DNA of 27,950 bases from Apostichopus parvimensis (taxonomy: Eukaryota; Echinodermata; Holothuroidea; Aspidochirotida; Stichopodidae), in assembly GCA_000934455.1 (NCBI GenBank), contig KN886264.1, positions 28,378 to 56,327 on the forward strand. The letters run 5' to 3'. Made by a program: the position numbers and the translations under genes. Positions 10,901 through 19,845 of the stretch are shown piece after piece; the first letter of the stretch is position 1, and each line of letters begins with the position of its first letter. The notes beneath the pieces are model-generated. The model made no database searches, was not told the origin of the DNA, and saw only the letters and a program-made list of their open reading frames with translations.

Positions 10901-13900
10901 CACAAATACTAACAGGTATTTTAGCTATTGAACTACCCCAGGCCATGTTACAAGATATGTGTGTGTGTGGGGGGGGGGAGTGGGGGAATAGAATCATGAG
11001 TCATAATTCAAATGAATGAAATAATAACCCATAAGGGTATCACCAGCAACCAGATATGGGTGTGTTTGGATTAGAATCCTATCTTTCTGAGCCACAGTGT
11101 TCAGAACTAAGAGATTAAGAGGAAGTATGGTCTGTACAACCCGTATAAGTTTAAACTAACTCTGATACAGGCACTGTTGAAAATTCTCAAAACTTAATGG
11201 AAATGTTTTCTGACTAGTCATTTCACAATTGGTGACAGCATATAATTCTGTAGTATTTGCTCACCACAAACTCCCTAAATGTGTTTTTCCTTTTAGCAAT
11301 AAGAACATTCTAATGTAGATCCAGGCAATACTATATCTGTAGGTAACAGTTCTGAGAAAGAGACATATATAGAACAATCCTGCAAACCTTGTAGGTTTCT
11401 GGTTTTCTGAGCTTTTCTTGAGACAAGAGTCCAAGTGCAAGTTGATGTGCTTTAGTGCCACAGGAACACCACAAACAGGACAAGTAGCTAAAAGGAACAA
11501 ATGATCAACACACTTTCAAATAATGACAGGTAAATAACTTAGAGATGTTAAAAGACAAATTATTCAAAAAGTTACATATATATATTCAACCCTTAGTTGT
11601 AAACACACTCTACACAGAGGATTTCAATGAATGTAAACATGAACAAGAGTAAAAGTTTTCTGTTTTAACACTTTTCCTTCTACTGTATCTATATTGCAGG
11701 ATTTGGAGCATATCGTTGTGGATCATACTGTATAGTTTTGGTTGGTGGTTTGTTGGAAAAGATACCAAGAGTCTTGAGAAAGTGTATTAACTTTCCATTC
11801 CCACCAAAGAGTATGGCCTAGCCTAAATCAAGGAGATGAAACGTACATTTTCATTTATTTAAATACCAACCATCATCGACTGTTAGATTTCCTTAAGTAC
11901 GATGATAATAATCGCTATTTAGGCCAACTAGAAATACTATGTGGAGTGCATAATCCTACTGTATTAAACTAGTGATCAATGTGAGTACATTTAGTGGCAA
12001 GCAGAACAATGTTCAATATCAAATACAACCATATTTTATTTTATGCTTGTTCAAGGCTTCAAGCATGATTTGGAAACATGTTGTAGGTTGCATATATGCG
12101 TTTCAAAAACAGATTTAACAATAGATTGTAAGCAGTAAACTTCCTGATGCCACTGAACTCCACTTCTGGTGAAACTAGTACCAACAGATGTGAGCTTGCA
12201 GCTTACATTTATCACTTCTGGTTGACGGAATGTTGGCAGAGTTTTCGTTCGAGGTGCTGGTAGATGGAGAACCTTCAGGAGGAGTAGTAGGAGAAGTCGA
12301 CTTGTCTTCTTCGATGATGACCACATCTGCCTCATCCGATGGACTGATATTCTCTTCGTTGGACCTGTTCAGTGGTACATCTTCTGATTGCTCTGGCTTT
12401 CTCTTTGGGGTTCCTGACGTAAAGAATCTTGAAGCTTCCTTCACAGCAAAGGCCGTTCCTGGGGTCAGTGAGGATGTTCTTTCTGAAGATTTCTGATGGA
12501 AACAAATATAGGGGCATTACAGGACTGTCAGGATCCAGTGTCAATTGGCATGAATTTTAAATGAGTAGAAAAATTATTCTGCACCCAAGATGCAAATCAC
12601 AGACTAAATAGCAATGAAAAATAACATAAAAGAAGAAAAAGGAGGGGGGGGGGGGGACAGAAGGTTGGGAGGATATATTGAGTAATATATCTCTAAACTA
12701 AATTTTNNNNNNNNNNNNNNNNNNNNNNNNNNNNNNNNNNNNNNNNNNNNNNNNNNCACAGACTAAATAGCAATGAAAAATAACATAAAAAAAAAAAAAA
12801 AAGAAGAGGGGGGGGGGGGGGGGGGGAGGAGAACAGAAGATTGATAGAATATATTGAGTAATATATCTCTAAACTAAATTTTTCAGTTGTCAGATGAGGC
12901 TGCTATTATTGGACAACAAACTAGTCTCATGAATTTGCTATAAACTTGAAGAGCAGACAATGTTCTTGAGTCTCTCAAGGGAGGAGAACTTGAACCCTAC
13001 AGTAAGAAACAGGGGACTGGATATCTTTTAATTTCAACCGAGCAACACTGTTATGAATGCAAGATCCTGAGTCCTGGGACAGATATTCCAAACAATGCAG
13101 CTGTAAACTAAGAAAGCAGGAAATTAAAGGTGAAATGTGAGCTGGTATACTGAGTTAATAGTTACCAGTTTGCTACTAGGCTTGGTACAGGTAGATGGTT
13201 CTATAAGTGCATTTGTGCCATCATTGCAAACCTCAGAAATATGAAAAGGGTTGTCATCAAAGCCAGAATGTCCGGCTTCAAAGCTATGATAGAATTTGTA
13301 ATTTCAAAGTTCAAAACAACTCACAGGTAACCTTTTTCCATCTTTTCTGCTTGTGGGAGTAACCATCTCTGATGTATCATGTGACTTTTCACCTTGGCCT
13401 TTGCATAGCTTCAGAATGTGTGGCCTGCATACAAAAAAGAAGAGAAAATTAGGTACTATAACACAATTTGAAAAATGTACATTTGCCCAAAGTTTAACCC
13501 CTTGACTGTCCTTTTATCCCAAGATTACTGGCTATTCAACCAAATGTTTCAGTTGCTACACTCAGGCCAGAAATTCATTCAGAAACCTACAGATGTAACC
13601 ATCATTAATTAGTTGTAACACTAATTTTGCTGGAAAGGTAACTGAACACCAACACACTTTAACTACCGCCCTTTCATCAACACATGTTCCTCACTGAGAT
13701 GTTTTAACTGTGAACACTCCTCAATATCTGAGTATTATTTTCATTGTCAGTGATTACCCCCCTCTCCCCCTCCCCTAATGTTCCTTAACTTTTTTCGCCA
13801 ACACTTATGACCTTTAATTTCTCAAAATAAACTTGTGTTACTGTACCTGACTTGTACAAAGTTTTTAACAATTTCATCTACTACTTTGTTGTTGCGAATC

Positions 13901-16718
13901 TCTCCTTCGATGGTAGGGGTGTTGCAGGTAGGACACTGGCTCTTGTAGTTCATGTACCTCCGAATACACTGAGAACAATCTATTTAAAGATCATGAAAAC
14001 AACCATCATCTTCAATCTCTATATATACAGAATGCCACCACCGATAGTCTCTGTGAAGGATAGCCAACCTGCTTTGAAGTGAATCTTAAAGGTCTACGGA
14101 CACCTATGAACAACATTGTCCTAAGCATTCTAATAGGCATTAGAAATCATGAAAAAAATCCCATCAAAATCCATCAAAGATTGACTATTTAAAAAAAAAT
14201 TATTTCTTGTTTTATTTAATTTAAACATTAGCTAATTATGCACATTGATGATGTAAAGGGAGTGACTGCGTAATTTTCTGTTACAGTATGTTATTCTTCT
14301 GATTTTAGAACCTTCGGACACAAGGACACTGAACAGTTAACACATAGGTTTGTGGCCTAAGGAGATTTAAAAACAATATTTAGTTCTCTTCTTTAGAAAA
14401 AAAGAACATCCCATTGTTCAAATGATATGTGTGGGCTTGTAATTAGGGCTTAACTTATTAAGGGCGAAAATAAGAAAATTTTCTGAGTGCAACACTCCAC
14501 ATCATAAATATCTAATGAATTTCCCTGATCTATCAAAACTTCAAATGTGTATATCTTGGAAACAAAAAGAGCTTTTCGAAAAATTCCAACAGATTTTAAA
14601 TGAGATTATCACACACAACACATGTACAGAATATGGAGCAAATTGGCTAGGTGTTAGTAGTACTTTAAGGAACATGAAATGGTCAAGAAATGATGAACCG
14701 CTTTCTTATACATGTTGGCCAACCATTGTCACCTTTTCTCAATTTTCAGAACCATGCCTAATGGAATTTTAAATACATTATTTGAAATATCATTGAACGA
14801 TGTCATGGATGGTGACGAAATATTTGACACACTTGTTACCAAGTAATTTGGTGCCACATCAGCAGAGAACTGAAAAAAGAGATGAGAACTATACAAATGT
14901 TGCACTGCAAAGATGTGTATAACTTTATCTGTGCAGAGTAGATCTGCATTTTGTTTACTGTCAGAACTAGTATCAGTTGTTTTAGGTGTGTGTCTGAACA
15001 TTTTTTCAAAATAATATGGTTTCTGTGCACAAAACTACTATACTGTACATTTTTGCACTTGTATATTGTAGCAATTTGCCCATTTTGCATAGAATTTCCA
15101 ATCCAATACTGAATAAATTATTCCCTTCTAATGTACATGCAAATAAAGTGCTGTTAAAGGTACAAAGTCTTTTTTGTTACTAATTTGTTCCTTACTCACA
15201 TGTTAATTGTCAACATCTCTGATAATAGAATAAAATGTAAAATTTATGTGAATGTAACAAATCTTTGACTTACAATTATGTGAGCACTTTGGAAGTATCA
15301 TAGCGATGTTAAGAAACTCACAGCAAATCCCACAACGAAGAAGATTGTCTATTGTCTGCAAAATTAAAATAATAATGAAAAATAAAGTTAATAAAGAGTA
15401 GGCCTATTTCAACATCTTATTTGCAAAACTATGCTTTGGTTAGCCCAATTCCATTAAAACTGATAGCAGGTTTAGGCCTAGGAGTAGGATGCTGCAATTT
15501 GGGCCACATAGTCAACCCTGCTGACCTACAAAGAGAAGCCAATCCAATTATCATCACTGGTGATGCCAGGGTCATATATGTGAAATTCCTAGTCTAGGGA
15601 TGTTTCTGATAAACCACTTGTCAAACAGAGACTAGGCCTAAGAAAAATGTTCCATTTTAGTTTTTAGGCTAGCCTAGTACGTAGAAGTACTTGCATGGAC
15701 ACTTCGAATTTCGGACACCTAAGCCTTAAAACACCCCAAAACTATATCTTCTGGTATAAATCACCTGAAAATATACTTGATATGGTGGGAGAAGTGTGTT
15801 ATATAACGATACACGGCCAAACTTTCTTTCCTGCAAACTGTTTTCACGTTGTATTCCAAACAGATTCTTCATGATTGTGGAACTGGTATTTCTTTGCTAG
15901 AGTATTGCGAATTTCGGACACACAGTCCCACAGTGTGGCGCTGGTGATAAAATTGGTGGCGCAGTTGCTCTTTCAGTAATCATAACAGACTTCATAGATC
16001 TCCGTCATTTTATTGACAAATATGTAAGTATTTACTTGCACACGGGTCATTTTGGAGAGAAAATAACTGTAGCTTTGTACTTTTTGGTGAAATTTGGCTC
16101 TTCCTGTAGGTTGTCATGGTGAAATCGTGCATTTCTTAGGGGTGTCCGAAATTCGCAGTGTTCCGAAATTCGCAATACTGACTATACTACTAGGCTAGTC
16201 TCAATGTTTTCTTCCCACACAAGACTGAAGGTTTAAGGACTGATGTTACTTAAATTATGACTTACAAGTACTACATCGAGTCACTCCAACTTACATTCAG
16301 GAAATTTTTTGGAATGACCTACAAATTGTTGTTTTTCAGGGAGTGCTAGTACAGGTTTTGGAAGCACTGGCAGTAAGCCTAATTACGCTTAGTTCCTCAC
16401 ATTGGGCCTATGATTTTACTGTACTACTAACGTTAGGCCTATGCCTAAATGAAATTAATAGTTTTAACGTTTAGTAACTACTTTTACTACCACTAACTAA
16501 TAGTGGGTGTAGCGTAGTTACTGTGTTGGGCATAACGAGTTGACAGTATAGGCTAATGCAGTTCGGCTCATTTGTATGCAATAGATGATAGCTTTACTTA
16601 CGTGAATTTAAGTTATTTGTCTTATCTCAAAGTACAGTACAGGTAACGCAAGACTAAAAAAACTCACTCTTAATTCAGGCATCGTTGCCGGCCAGTCAAA
16701 GGGGTCTGTGAACTCCAT
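4846..16718 (-). CDS. RAD18: RAD18, E3 ubiquitin-protein ligase of post-replication repair (12-exon model)
   Basis: RAD18 with RAD6 monoubiquitinates PCNA at stalled forks and so recruits translesion polymerases, in the nucleus. The joined exons are 16668-16718, 15274-15355, 13847-13979, 13325-13424, 12207-12492, 11388-11487, 10626-10734, 9822-9894, 8948-9021, 8769-8835, 6536-7179 and 4846-4935; all junctions are GT-AG and keep frame, giving 602 residues (human RAD18 is 495). Domains in family order: C3HC4 RING at 25-63, UBZ4 zinc finger at 220-239, SAP DNA-binding domain at about 258-300, RAD6-binding helices at about 310-385, then an acidic, Ser-rich tail. The first RING cysteines fall at 25 and 28, as in human RAD18, which fixes the start. 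The last exon is the weakest part. A further possible exon (13166-13283) and the gap in intron 4 are described separately. Confidence 0.95.
4912..4993. repeat. Tandem 38-bp duplication across a splice-acceptor candidate
   Basis: The 38 bases at 4912-4949 recur identically at 4956-4993, 44 bases apart with a 6-base spacer. On the minus strand each copy contains TTTTTTGCAG followed by GATATGGATG, so the candidate RAD18 acceptor occurs twice. Confidence 0.9.
4994..6535 (-). other. RAD18 intron 11 (proposed), no other feature seen
   Basis: AT-rich sequence with short frames only. A minus-strand AATAAA is present at about 5388-5393, so transcripts ending before the proposed last exon remain possible. 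Confidence 0.4.
6536..7179 (-). CDS. RAD18: RAD18 exon 11 (end of RAD6-binding region and acidic Ser-rich tail)
   Basis: Acceptor TTCATCCACAG. The exon opens with HHSQQFDNLIKIAKEKMKN, the last RAD6-binding helix, then a long disordered region rich in Ser, Asp and Glu, including SSSAGSSKSDHSDLSDFE and SFSEEEFVDESKQSETS. Vertebrate RAD18 also has an acidic Ser-rich region here, phosphorylated to promote polymerase eta binding; equivalent function is inferred. The GTGAGA after SRKK (6530-6535) is taken as donor. If it is not used the frame runs on to TAA at 6461 with an uncharacteristic hydrophobic end. Confidence 0.85.
7180..8768 (-). other. RAD18 intron 10 with simple repeats
   Basis: GT-AG intron of 1589 bases. 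It holds a 38-bp imperfect tandem duplication (7640-7715), a C14 run at 7891-7904 and a 12-bp tandem pair CCAGGTACCCTG near 8084-8107. No exon-like frame fits the flanking phase. Confidence 0.6.
7640..7715. repeat. 38-bp imperfect tandem duplication
   Basis: Two adjacent copies begin ATGAATAACA at 7640 and 7678 and differ at only a few positions. Confidence 0.8.
8769..8835 (-). CDS. RAD18: RAD18 exon 10 (RAD6-binding region)
   Basis: Acceptor AATTTCAG, donor GTAAGT, exit phase 1, only 112 bases from exon 9. It encodes AFKLNLEKCQNEDDISKSQQ, an amphipathic charged segment continuing the RAD6-binding helices. Confidence 0.85.
8948..9021 (-). CDS. RAD18: RAD18 exon 9 (RAD6-binding region, start)
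   Basis: Acceptor CTTTTACAG, donor GTATTA after TCAG, exit phase 0. It encodes VNDVIKYYERMEKIRNKAQP, a charged helix matching the start of the RAD6-binding domain. Confidence 0.9.
9822..9894 (-). CDS. RAD18: RAD18 exon 8 (SAP domain, second part)
   Basis: Acceptor TCTTTGCAG, donor GTATGT, exit phase 1. ELIRRMQEFTVLYNAQCDSD closely resembles the conserved RAD18 segment after the SAP helix; the YNAQCD signature is nearly invariant in the family. Confidence 0.95.
10626..10734 (-). CDS. RAD18: RAD18 exon 7 (SAP domain, first part)
   Basis: Acceptor TATCTCCCCAG, donor GTACCA after AAAG, exit phase 0. It encodes the basic KEKRKPLPKLVYNIMSD and then LRKKLKEYKLSTQG, the RAD18 SAP helix-turn-helix that binds DNA. 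The exon break within the SAP domain falls where the helix-2 segment begins. Confidence 0.95.
11388..11487 (-). CDS. RAD18: RAD18 exon 6 (UBZ4 zinc finger)
   Basis: Acceptor CCTTTTAG, donor GTTTGC after CAAG, exit phase 2. It encodes TCPVCGVPVALKHINLHLDS followed by Cys. The zinc ligands C220, C223, H235 and C239 and the Asp just before the last Ser-Cys, needed by UBZ4 domains to bind ubiquitin, are all present. Confidence 0.95.
12207..12492 (-). CDS. RAD18: RAD18 exon 5 (disordered linker)
   Basis: Acceptor TTTCCATCAG, donor GTAAGC, exit phase 1. The 95 codons (123-217) are rich in Ser, Thr, Pro, Glu and Lys, with FFTSGTPKRKPE as a likely nuclear-localisation patch and DVVIIEEDK as an acidic, hydrophobic SIM-like patch. 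This matches the variable linker between RING and UBZ in the family. The SIM reading is inference. Confidence 0.85.
12598..12882. repeat. Duplicated sequence on both sides of an assembly gap
   Basis: The segment at 12598-12706, from CACAGACTAAATAGCAATG to CTAAACTAAATTTT, recurs at 12757-12882 after the Ns. The copies differ mainly in the length of the A and G runs and a few substitutions in between. Confidence 0.93.
12707..12756. other. Scaffold gap of 50 N
   Basis: Exactly 50 unknown bases inside RAD18 intron 4. The flanks begin and end at matching positions of one repeated segment, so the gap length is probably nominal. Confidence 0.97.
13166..13283 (-). CDS. RAD18: Possible alternative RAD18 exon (4b)
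   Basis: Between an AG (13284-13285) and a GTAACT donor (13160-13165) lie 118 bases open in exactly one frame, which enters in phase 2 and leaves in phase 0, the same phases as exon 4. It would encode an acidic, Ser/Thr-rich stretch beginning SFEAGHSGFDDNPFH. The sequence looks more coding-like than its surroundings, but the acceptor has a poor pyrimidine tract and the gap to exon 4 is only 41 bases. It could be an alternative exon, an extra linker exon or a chance frame. Confidence 0.35.
13325..13424 (-). CDS. RAD18: RAD18 exon 4 (linker)
   Basis: Acceptor TTTGTATGCAG; the exon enters in phase 2 and leaves in phase 0 at a strong GTGAGT donor (13319-13324). The encoded RPHILKLCK is reminiscent of the post-RING helix of vertebrate RAD18 and is followed by a polar Ser/Thr/Lys linker. 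A second possible donor (AAG before GTTACC, exon end 13332) lies 7 bases earlier. Confidence 0.8.
13847..13979 (-). CDS. RAD18: RAD18 exon 3 (second half of RING)
   Basis: It starts after an AATAG acceptor and completes the split Tyr codon, then encodes CSQCIRRYMNYKSQCPTC, giving ligands C46, C49, C60 and C63, followed by RNNKVVDEIVKNF, the conserved helix behind the RING. The RING spacing is C-x2-C-x12-C-x-H-x2-C-x2-C-x10-C-x2-C. The exon leaves in phase 2 at a GTACAG donor. Confidence 0.95.
13980..15273 (-). other. RAD18 intron 2, nothing further seen
   Basis: GT-AG intron of 1294 bases, AT-rich. The plus-strand frame 14515-14772 and the minus-strand frames around 14729-15090 have no domain motifs. 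Confidence 0.5.
15274..15355 (-). CDS. RAD18: RAD18 exon 2 (first half of RING)
   Basis: Acceptor TTTTGCAG, donor GTAAGT, exit phase 1. It encodes TIDNLLRCGICCEF and then ILPKCSHN, giving zinc ligands C25, C28, C41 and H43. The CGIC and CSHN motifs are hallmarks of the RAD18 RING. Confidence 0.95.
15356..16667 (-). other. RAD18 intron 1 with inverted repeats
   Basis: GT-AG intron of 1312 bases. It contains four copies of a CGAATTTCGGA-type motif in opposing orientations (15703, 15905, 16142, 16160) and several TAGGCCTA words. Confidence 0.6.
15901..16179. mobile_element. Small inverted-repeat element (MITE-like)
   Basis: The left end starting AGTATTGCGAATTTCGGA at 15901 matches the reverse complement of the right end at 16158-16179, with one extra base. 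The element would be 279 bp with no coding capacity. A clear target-site duplication is not visible, so the superfamily is unknown. Related motif copies at 15703 and 16142 suggest a nested or composite structure. Confidence 0.5.
16668..16718 (-). CDS. RAD18: RAD18 exon 1 (start codon)
   Basis: The 17 codons read MEFTDPFDWPATMPELR and end in phase 0 at a GTGAGT donor (16662-16667). The frame is open upstream to 16889, but starting at 16718 puts the first RING cysteine at residue 25 as in vertebrate RAD18 and keeps the conserved Trp-Pro before the RING, so the upstream part is taken as 5' UTR. Confidence 0.88.
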
Positions 16719-18837
16719 GCAAGATTCTCTTCGAAAAAAATCGTAAATGATGCTTTGAAAGGTTGTCCCGCGCAAATGTACGTAAATTGCGCAATATTCA
16801 TAGGCACTGGGATGTACGGAGCTGTTATCATCGACGTGTCGGTACATGTCATGATTTAAAACCTTCTCTTCTACTTGTACAGTCACCATATAGGCTACCG
16901 TACCACATATTGTTAGTACGTGAAAGAGATCATGCAGTTTCGTTGGTTTTACGCACTATAGGCAACATTGGACACTTAATTTGGACCCCACATTCACTGA
17001 TTTTTTTGTATTGAAGGTTTTGCTATATAGTAGCTTGGAGTTAACTAAGATTGAGTCCACCTTACTTTATTTAAACAAATTTGTATCGTACGGTCAGCAT
17101 TTTAGCCATCATGTATGCCCTAGGCGTCTCAGCGTACAGTAGACCAATATTATCCCTTCCAAGCTTAATTCGGTAACGAACAGGCTACTCATGTTTAGGC
17201 TTATAAATAAAATGACAACTGAAGAAACTGGCGACCATTATATTATAAGTTACTAACACAAACTTGACAGTGGGTGCTAACTGGCCAACGTCTTTACAGC
17301 CTATTGCAAAGTCAGTCAATACCATTTCTTGTAGGAGTCAACTTGTAGCATAACAGCGAAACCTGGAACAAAATATGTTCTAGGTCTGAAATTTGACATT
17401 TTGTCAATTTTACCATCATTTGACACCCGAATTTCAACCTTACTTCTCTTTTTCTTCACGAGGCTGTTTTAAATCAGTTCTGGTGTCAGACAGATTGGCC
17501 AGAATAAAGCATAGCAATAACATGGAAATATGTCTGCATTGGATTTAACTGTCCATAAGTCTAAAGTACTATAAATCTAGAGATTAGAGGAAGGGTATGC
17601 CTTTGTACACTCATCTTAAATATTCAACTAATTTAGTGTTCAGAATGAAGCAAAGTTACGAACCAATTAGGTTACGTAACATGCAGATATTTTTCTCACG
17701 TCGCGCACAATAGGCCTACCTAACTGTAAACTCACATAGTAGATTACAATTAAGCACTGCGCATCATGTCCCTGCATGTATAGACCGGGCACGGTTACAG
17801 TGTATATGAATCCCCCCCCCCCCCCCCCTTCGGGTTTTATAGTAGGCCTATTAGCCTTCCCGATTCTGACCAGAATTATAACTTAACATACATTACCTTC
17901 CAAAATTTATCAAGTCATTCCTTAAAATGTCCATCCGTTTAATGCCCTGCGACACACCGAACAGTTTATATAGTTCAATACTCGATTCAAGTCAATATAG
18001 TGAGGTGTTTTAGTGAAGAAATTGCCTTACAACGCAACATAAAAGAACTCATTTGATTTCTTCGCTCCCTGTATTACCACTTCCGGACAACGAAACTAAT
18101 CTAGATGAGTTATTATGTAGGTCTGCAGGGTGTATAAATGTTATTTATTTATTTTTATCCGGGTTTTCAAGATAATAACTATAGAAATTTCTTTTGTAGC
18201 GTTTTCTATTGTTACCACAGATCTCAGTACTTCACATCCTGCCAGAAACAACAACGACGACCAAACAAGCAATGAAACAAAATGATGTACAAAGTAGACA
18301 GTTATACCGTACATTTCATAAATTTTATGACAAGCTGAAGTTATTAAAAGTATATATTCAAAATCGAAGGTAACCCTCAACGAGATTGATGAATAGCTCG
18401 ATGATGCTTTCAGTGGAAAAGGAAACAATTCTACCTCCACATGTGATGAATATTTTTTTCATTTTGAGTTATAGTTTAAACGTTATAGGCCTACTGATAT
18501 GAAGTAAAATTAGCACTCCAATTTTAAGAGAATTACCCAAATTCATCCGTCCGTATCACCATTCCACTGTGGTCGATATTGGGTATATTGATCATCAATC
18601 GAGACAAAAGAAACCATGTTTTGTTGTAAATTTCAAGATCACTAGCTGCACTAACCTCAATGAACTTAAAATTGCATGTATGAAGCACCACATTTTCACA
18701 TACTTCCTTATATGCTCCGTTCATTTTCACCGAATTTCATGACAAAAATATCACATTTATCATTCAAAATAGCTCATTGCATTATCTGGTGGGTTAATAA
18801 GGCTGAATGGATACACAGAAATGTTTTGTAAACCGAA
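16719..18837. other. RAD18 upstream region, no gene seen
   Basis: No frame here has recognisable motifs. Immediately upstream of the RAD18 start (minus strand) is a GCGCGGGA word (16766-16773), resembling an E2F core, 48 bases from the ATG. An ETS-type CCGGAAGTGG (minus, 18077-18086) lies further up. Neither is proof of a promoter. A C17 run is at 17812-17828. Confidence 0.35.
17812..17828. repeat. Poly(C) run, 17 bases
   Basis: An uninterrupted C17 run on the plus strand, one of several G or C homopolymers in the window. Confidence 0.95.
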
Positions 18838-18845
18838 GCATAAAT

Positions 18846-19160
18846 CAGGCGCGTAGCCAAGGGGGGGGGGGGCGAAGGGGGCAGCCGCCCCCCCCCTTGA
18901 GCATATTTTTAAAATTTGTTTTAATGTTTTTATGATATCGCTAGTAATTTCAAAAGAGAAAATGCTAAGATGCAACTTACTAGGCCTGGGAAGTGCCATT
19001 TCCAGCGATCTGGGAGGCATTTTCAGCCAAAATTTTCTTGTACGCTTCGCGCCAATCATGGTGGCGCTACGCTTAGATAGTATGCAATGCCGTATCTACG
19101 GCTCTGAAAATTTTTCTACATTTTCGCCCCTCCCTTGGCAAATTCTTGGCTACGCGCCTG
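18846..19160. mobile_element. hAT-like MITE, 315 bp, perfect TIR and TSD
   Basis: The ends CAGGCGCGTAGCCAAG (18846-18861) and CTTGGCTACGCGCCTG (19145-19160) are perfect 16-bp inverted repeats. They are flanked by the identical 8-mer GCATAAAT at 18838-18845 and 19161-19168. An 8-bp target duplication with CAG-starting ends is typical of hAT transposons, though P-type elements also make 8-bp duplications. The interior opens with G12, then a GC-rich palindrome-like stretch, and has no transposase. Any long frame crossing it is chance. Confidence 0.9.
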
Positions 19161-19168
19161 GCATAAAT

Positions 19169-19560
19169 TGCGAAATGGAAACCTCTTTGCCAGTCTTTGA
19201 CGAGTCATCTTACTTCCATGACGATACTGTTACAGATAATACATTAATGGTGTGCATGCAGGTTCTTCGGAAAGATGATTATAAACATGCACGGATTTTA
19301 CGTGGTCATTCATCATTCGTATTATATGCTGAATTCTTAGGCAAATCCATAAACGTGGAACCAATATTGAACAAAAAATATTTCAAGTTGAATTATAAAG
19401 TCCAAGGTTCTTCAACCGCAAAGAATGATTGAAAGACTAATATAGCAACTGTTTGTGCATGCGTGTAACTTTTGATGGTTAAATATTAGATATATATTAG
19501 ATATATTAAGCTTATGTTATGTTTTGTTAGAATTAAGAGTAATTTTTAACTGTAAAAATA
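19169..19560. other. 3' flank of the receptor gene
   Basis: AT-rich sequence. A plus-strand frame continues from the MITE to 19432 but has no family motifs. No clear minus-strand AATAAA is seen just after the receptor stop codon. Confidence 0.4.
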
Positions 19561-19845
19561 TTATACGTCATTTGTAAAGGTAAGACGTTTGCTTGAAAAT
19601 TTGTAAGAGGATACGTCATTAGACATTACAACAACATACTTTCCAGGAGAACTTTTTTGAACTTTGCTGTCAAACTTAAAATATTTCATCCACATTCGAA
19701 GGATTCTAGCTTTACAAATGAATACCAGAAAAATGAAGAATCCTTGAAGAGAGGTAAGGACGATGAAAATGTACCACAGAAATCCTAGCTTCGTAAAAGC
19801 AGCGATGAAACCCACGATCCATGAAAGTCCTAAAATGATGAAAAT
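19561..19845 (-). CDS. 7TM receptor exon 3 (TM6, TM7, cytoplasmic tail)
   Basis: Acceptor CTTTCCATTTACAG, entered in phase 0, ending at TAA 19561-19563. IFIILGLSWIVGFIAAF is TM6 and LWYIFIVLTSLQGFFIFL is TM7, both strongly class B-like. The tail is short, with Ser and Lys residues, ending FTNDV. Confidence 0.9.
   Translation of the reverse strand: MFIILGLSWIVGFIAAFTKLGFLWYIFIVLTSLQGFFIFLVFICKARILRMWMKYFKFDSKVQKSSPGKYVVVMSNDVSSYKFSSKRLTFTNDV

Noticed and set aside
10735..10997. Extension of the SAP exon frame upstream on the minus strand
   Set aside because: It crosses a clear acceptor (TATCTCCCCAG) and reads Cys/His-rich intron sequence with simple repeats.
16719..16889. Longer RAD18 N-terminus from an upstream ATG at 16889
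   Set aside because: It would add 57 residues absent from the family, while the ATG at 16718 puts the RING cysteines at the usual positions.
18932..19432. Plus-strand 166-codon frame
   Set aside because: About half lies in the MITE; no known motif and no splice context.
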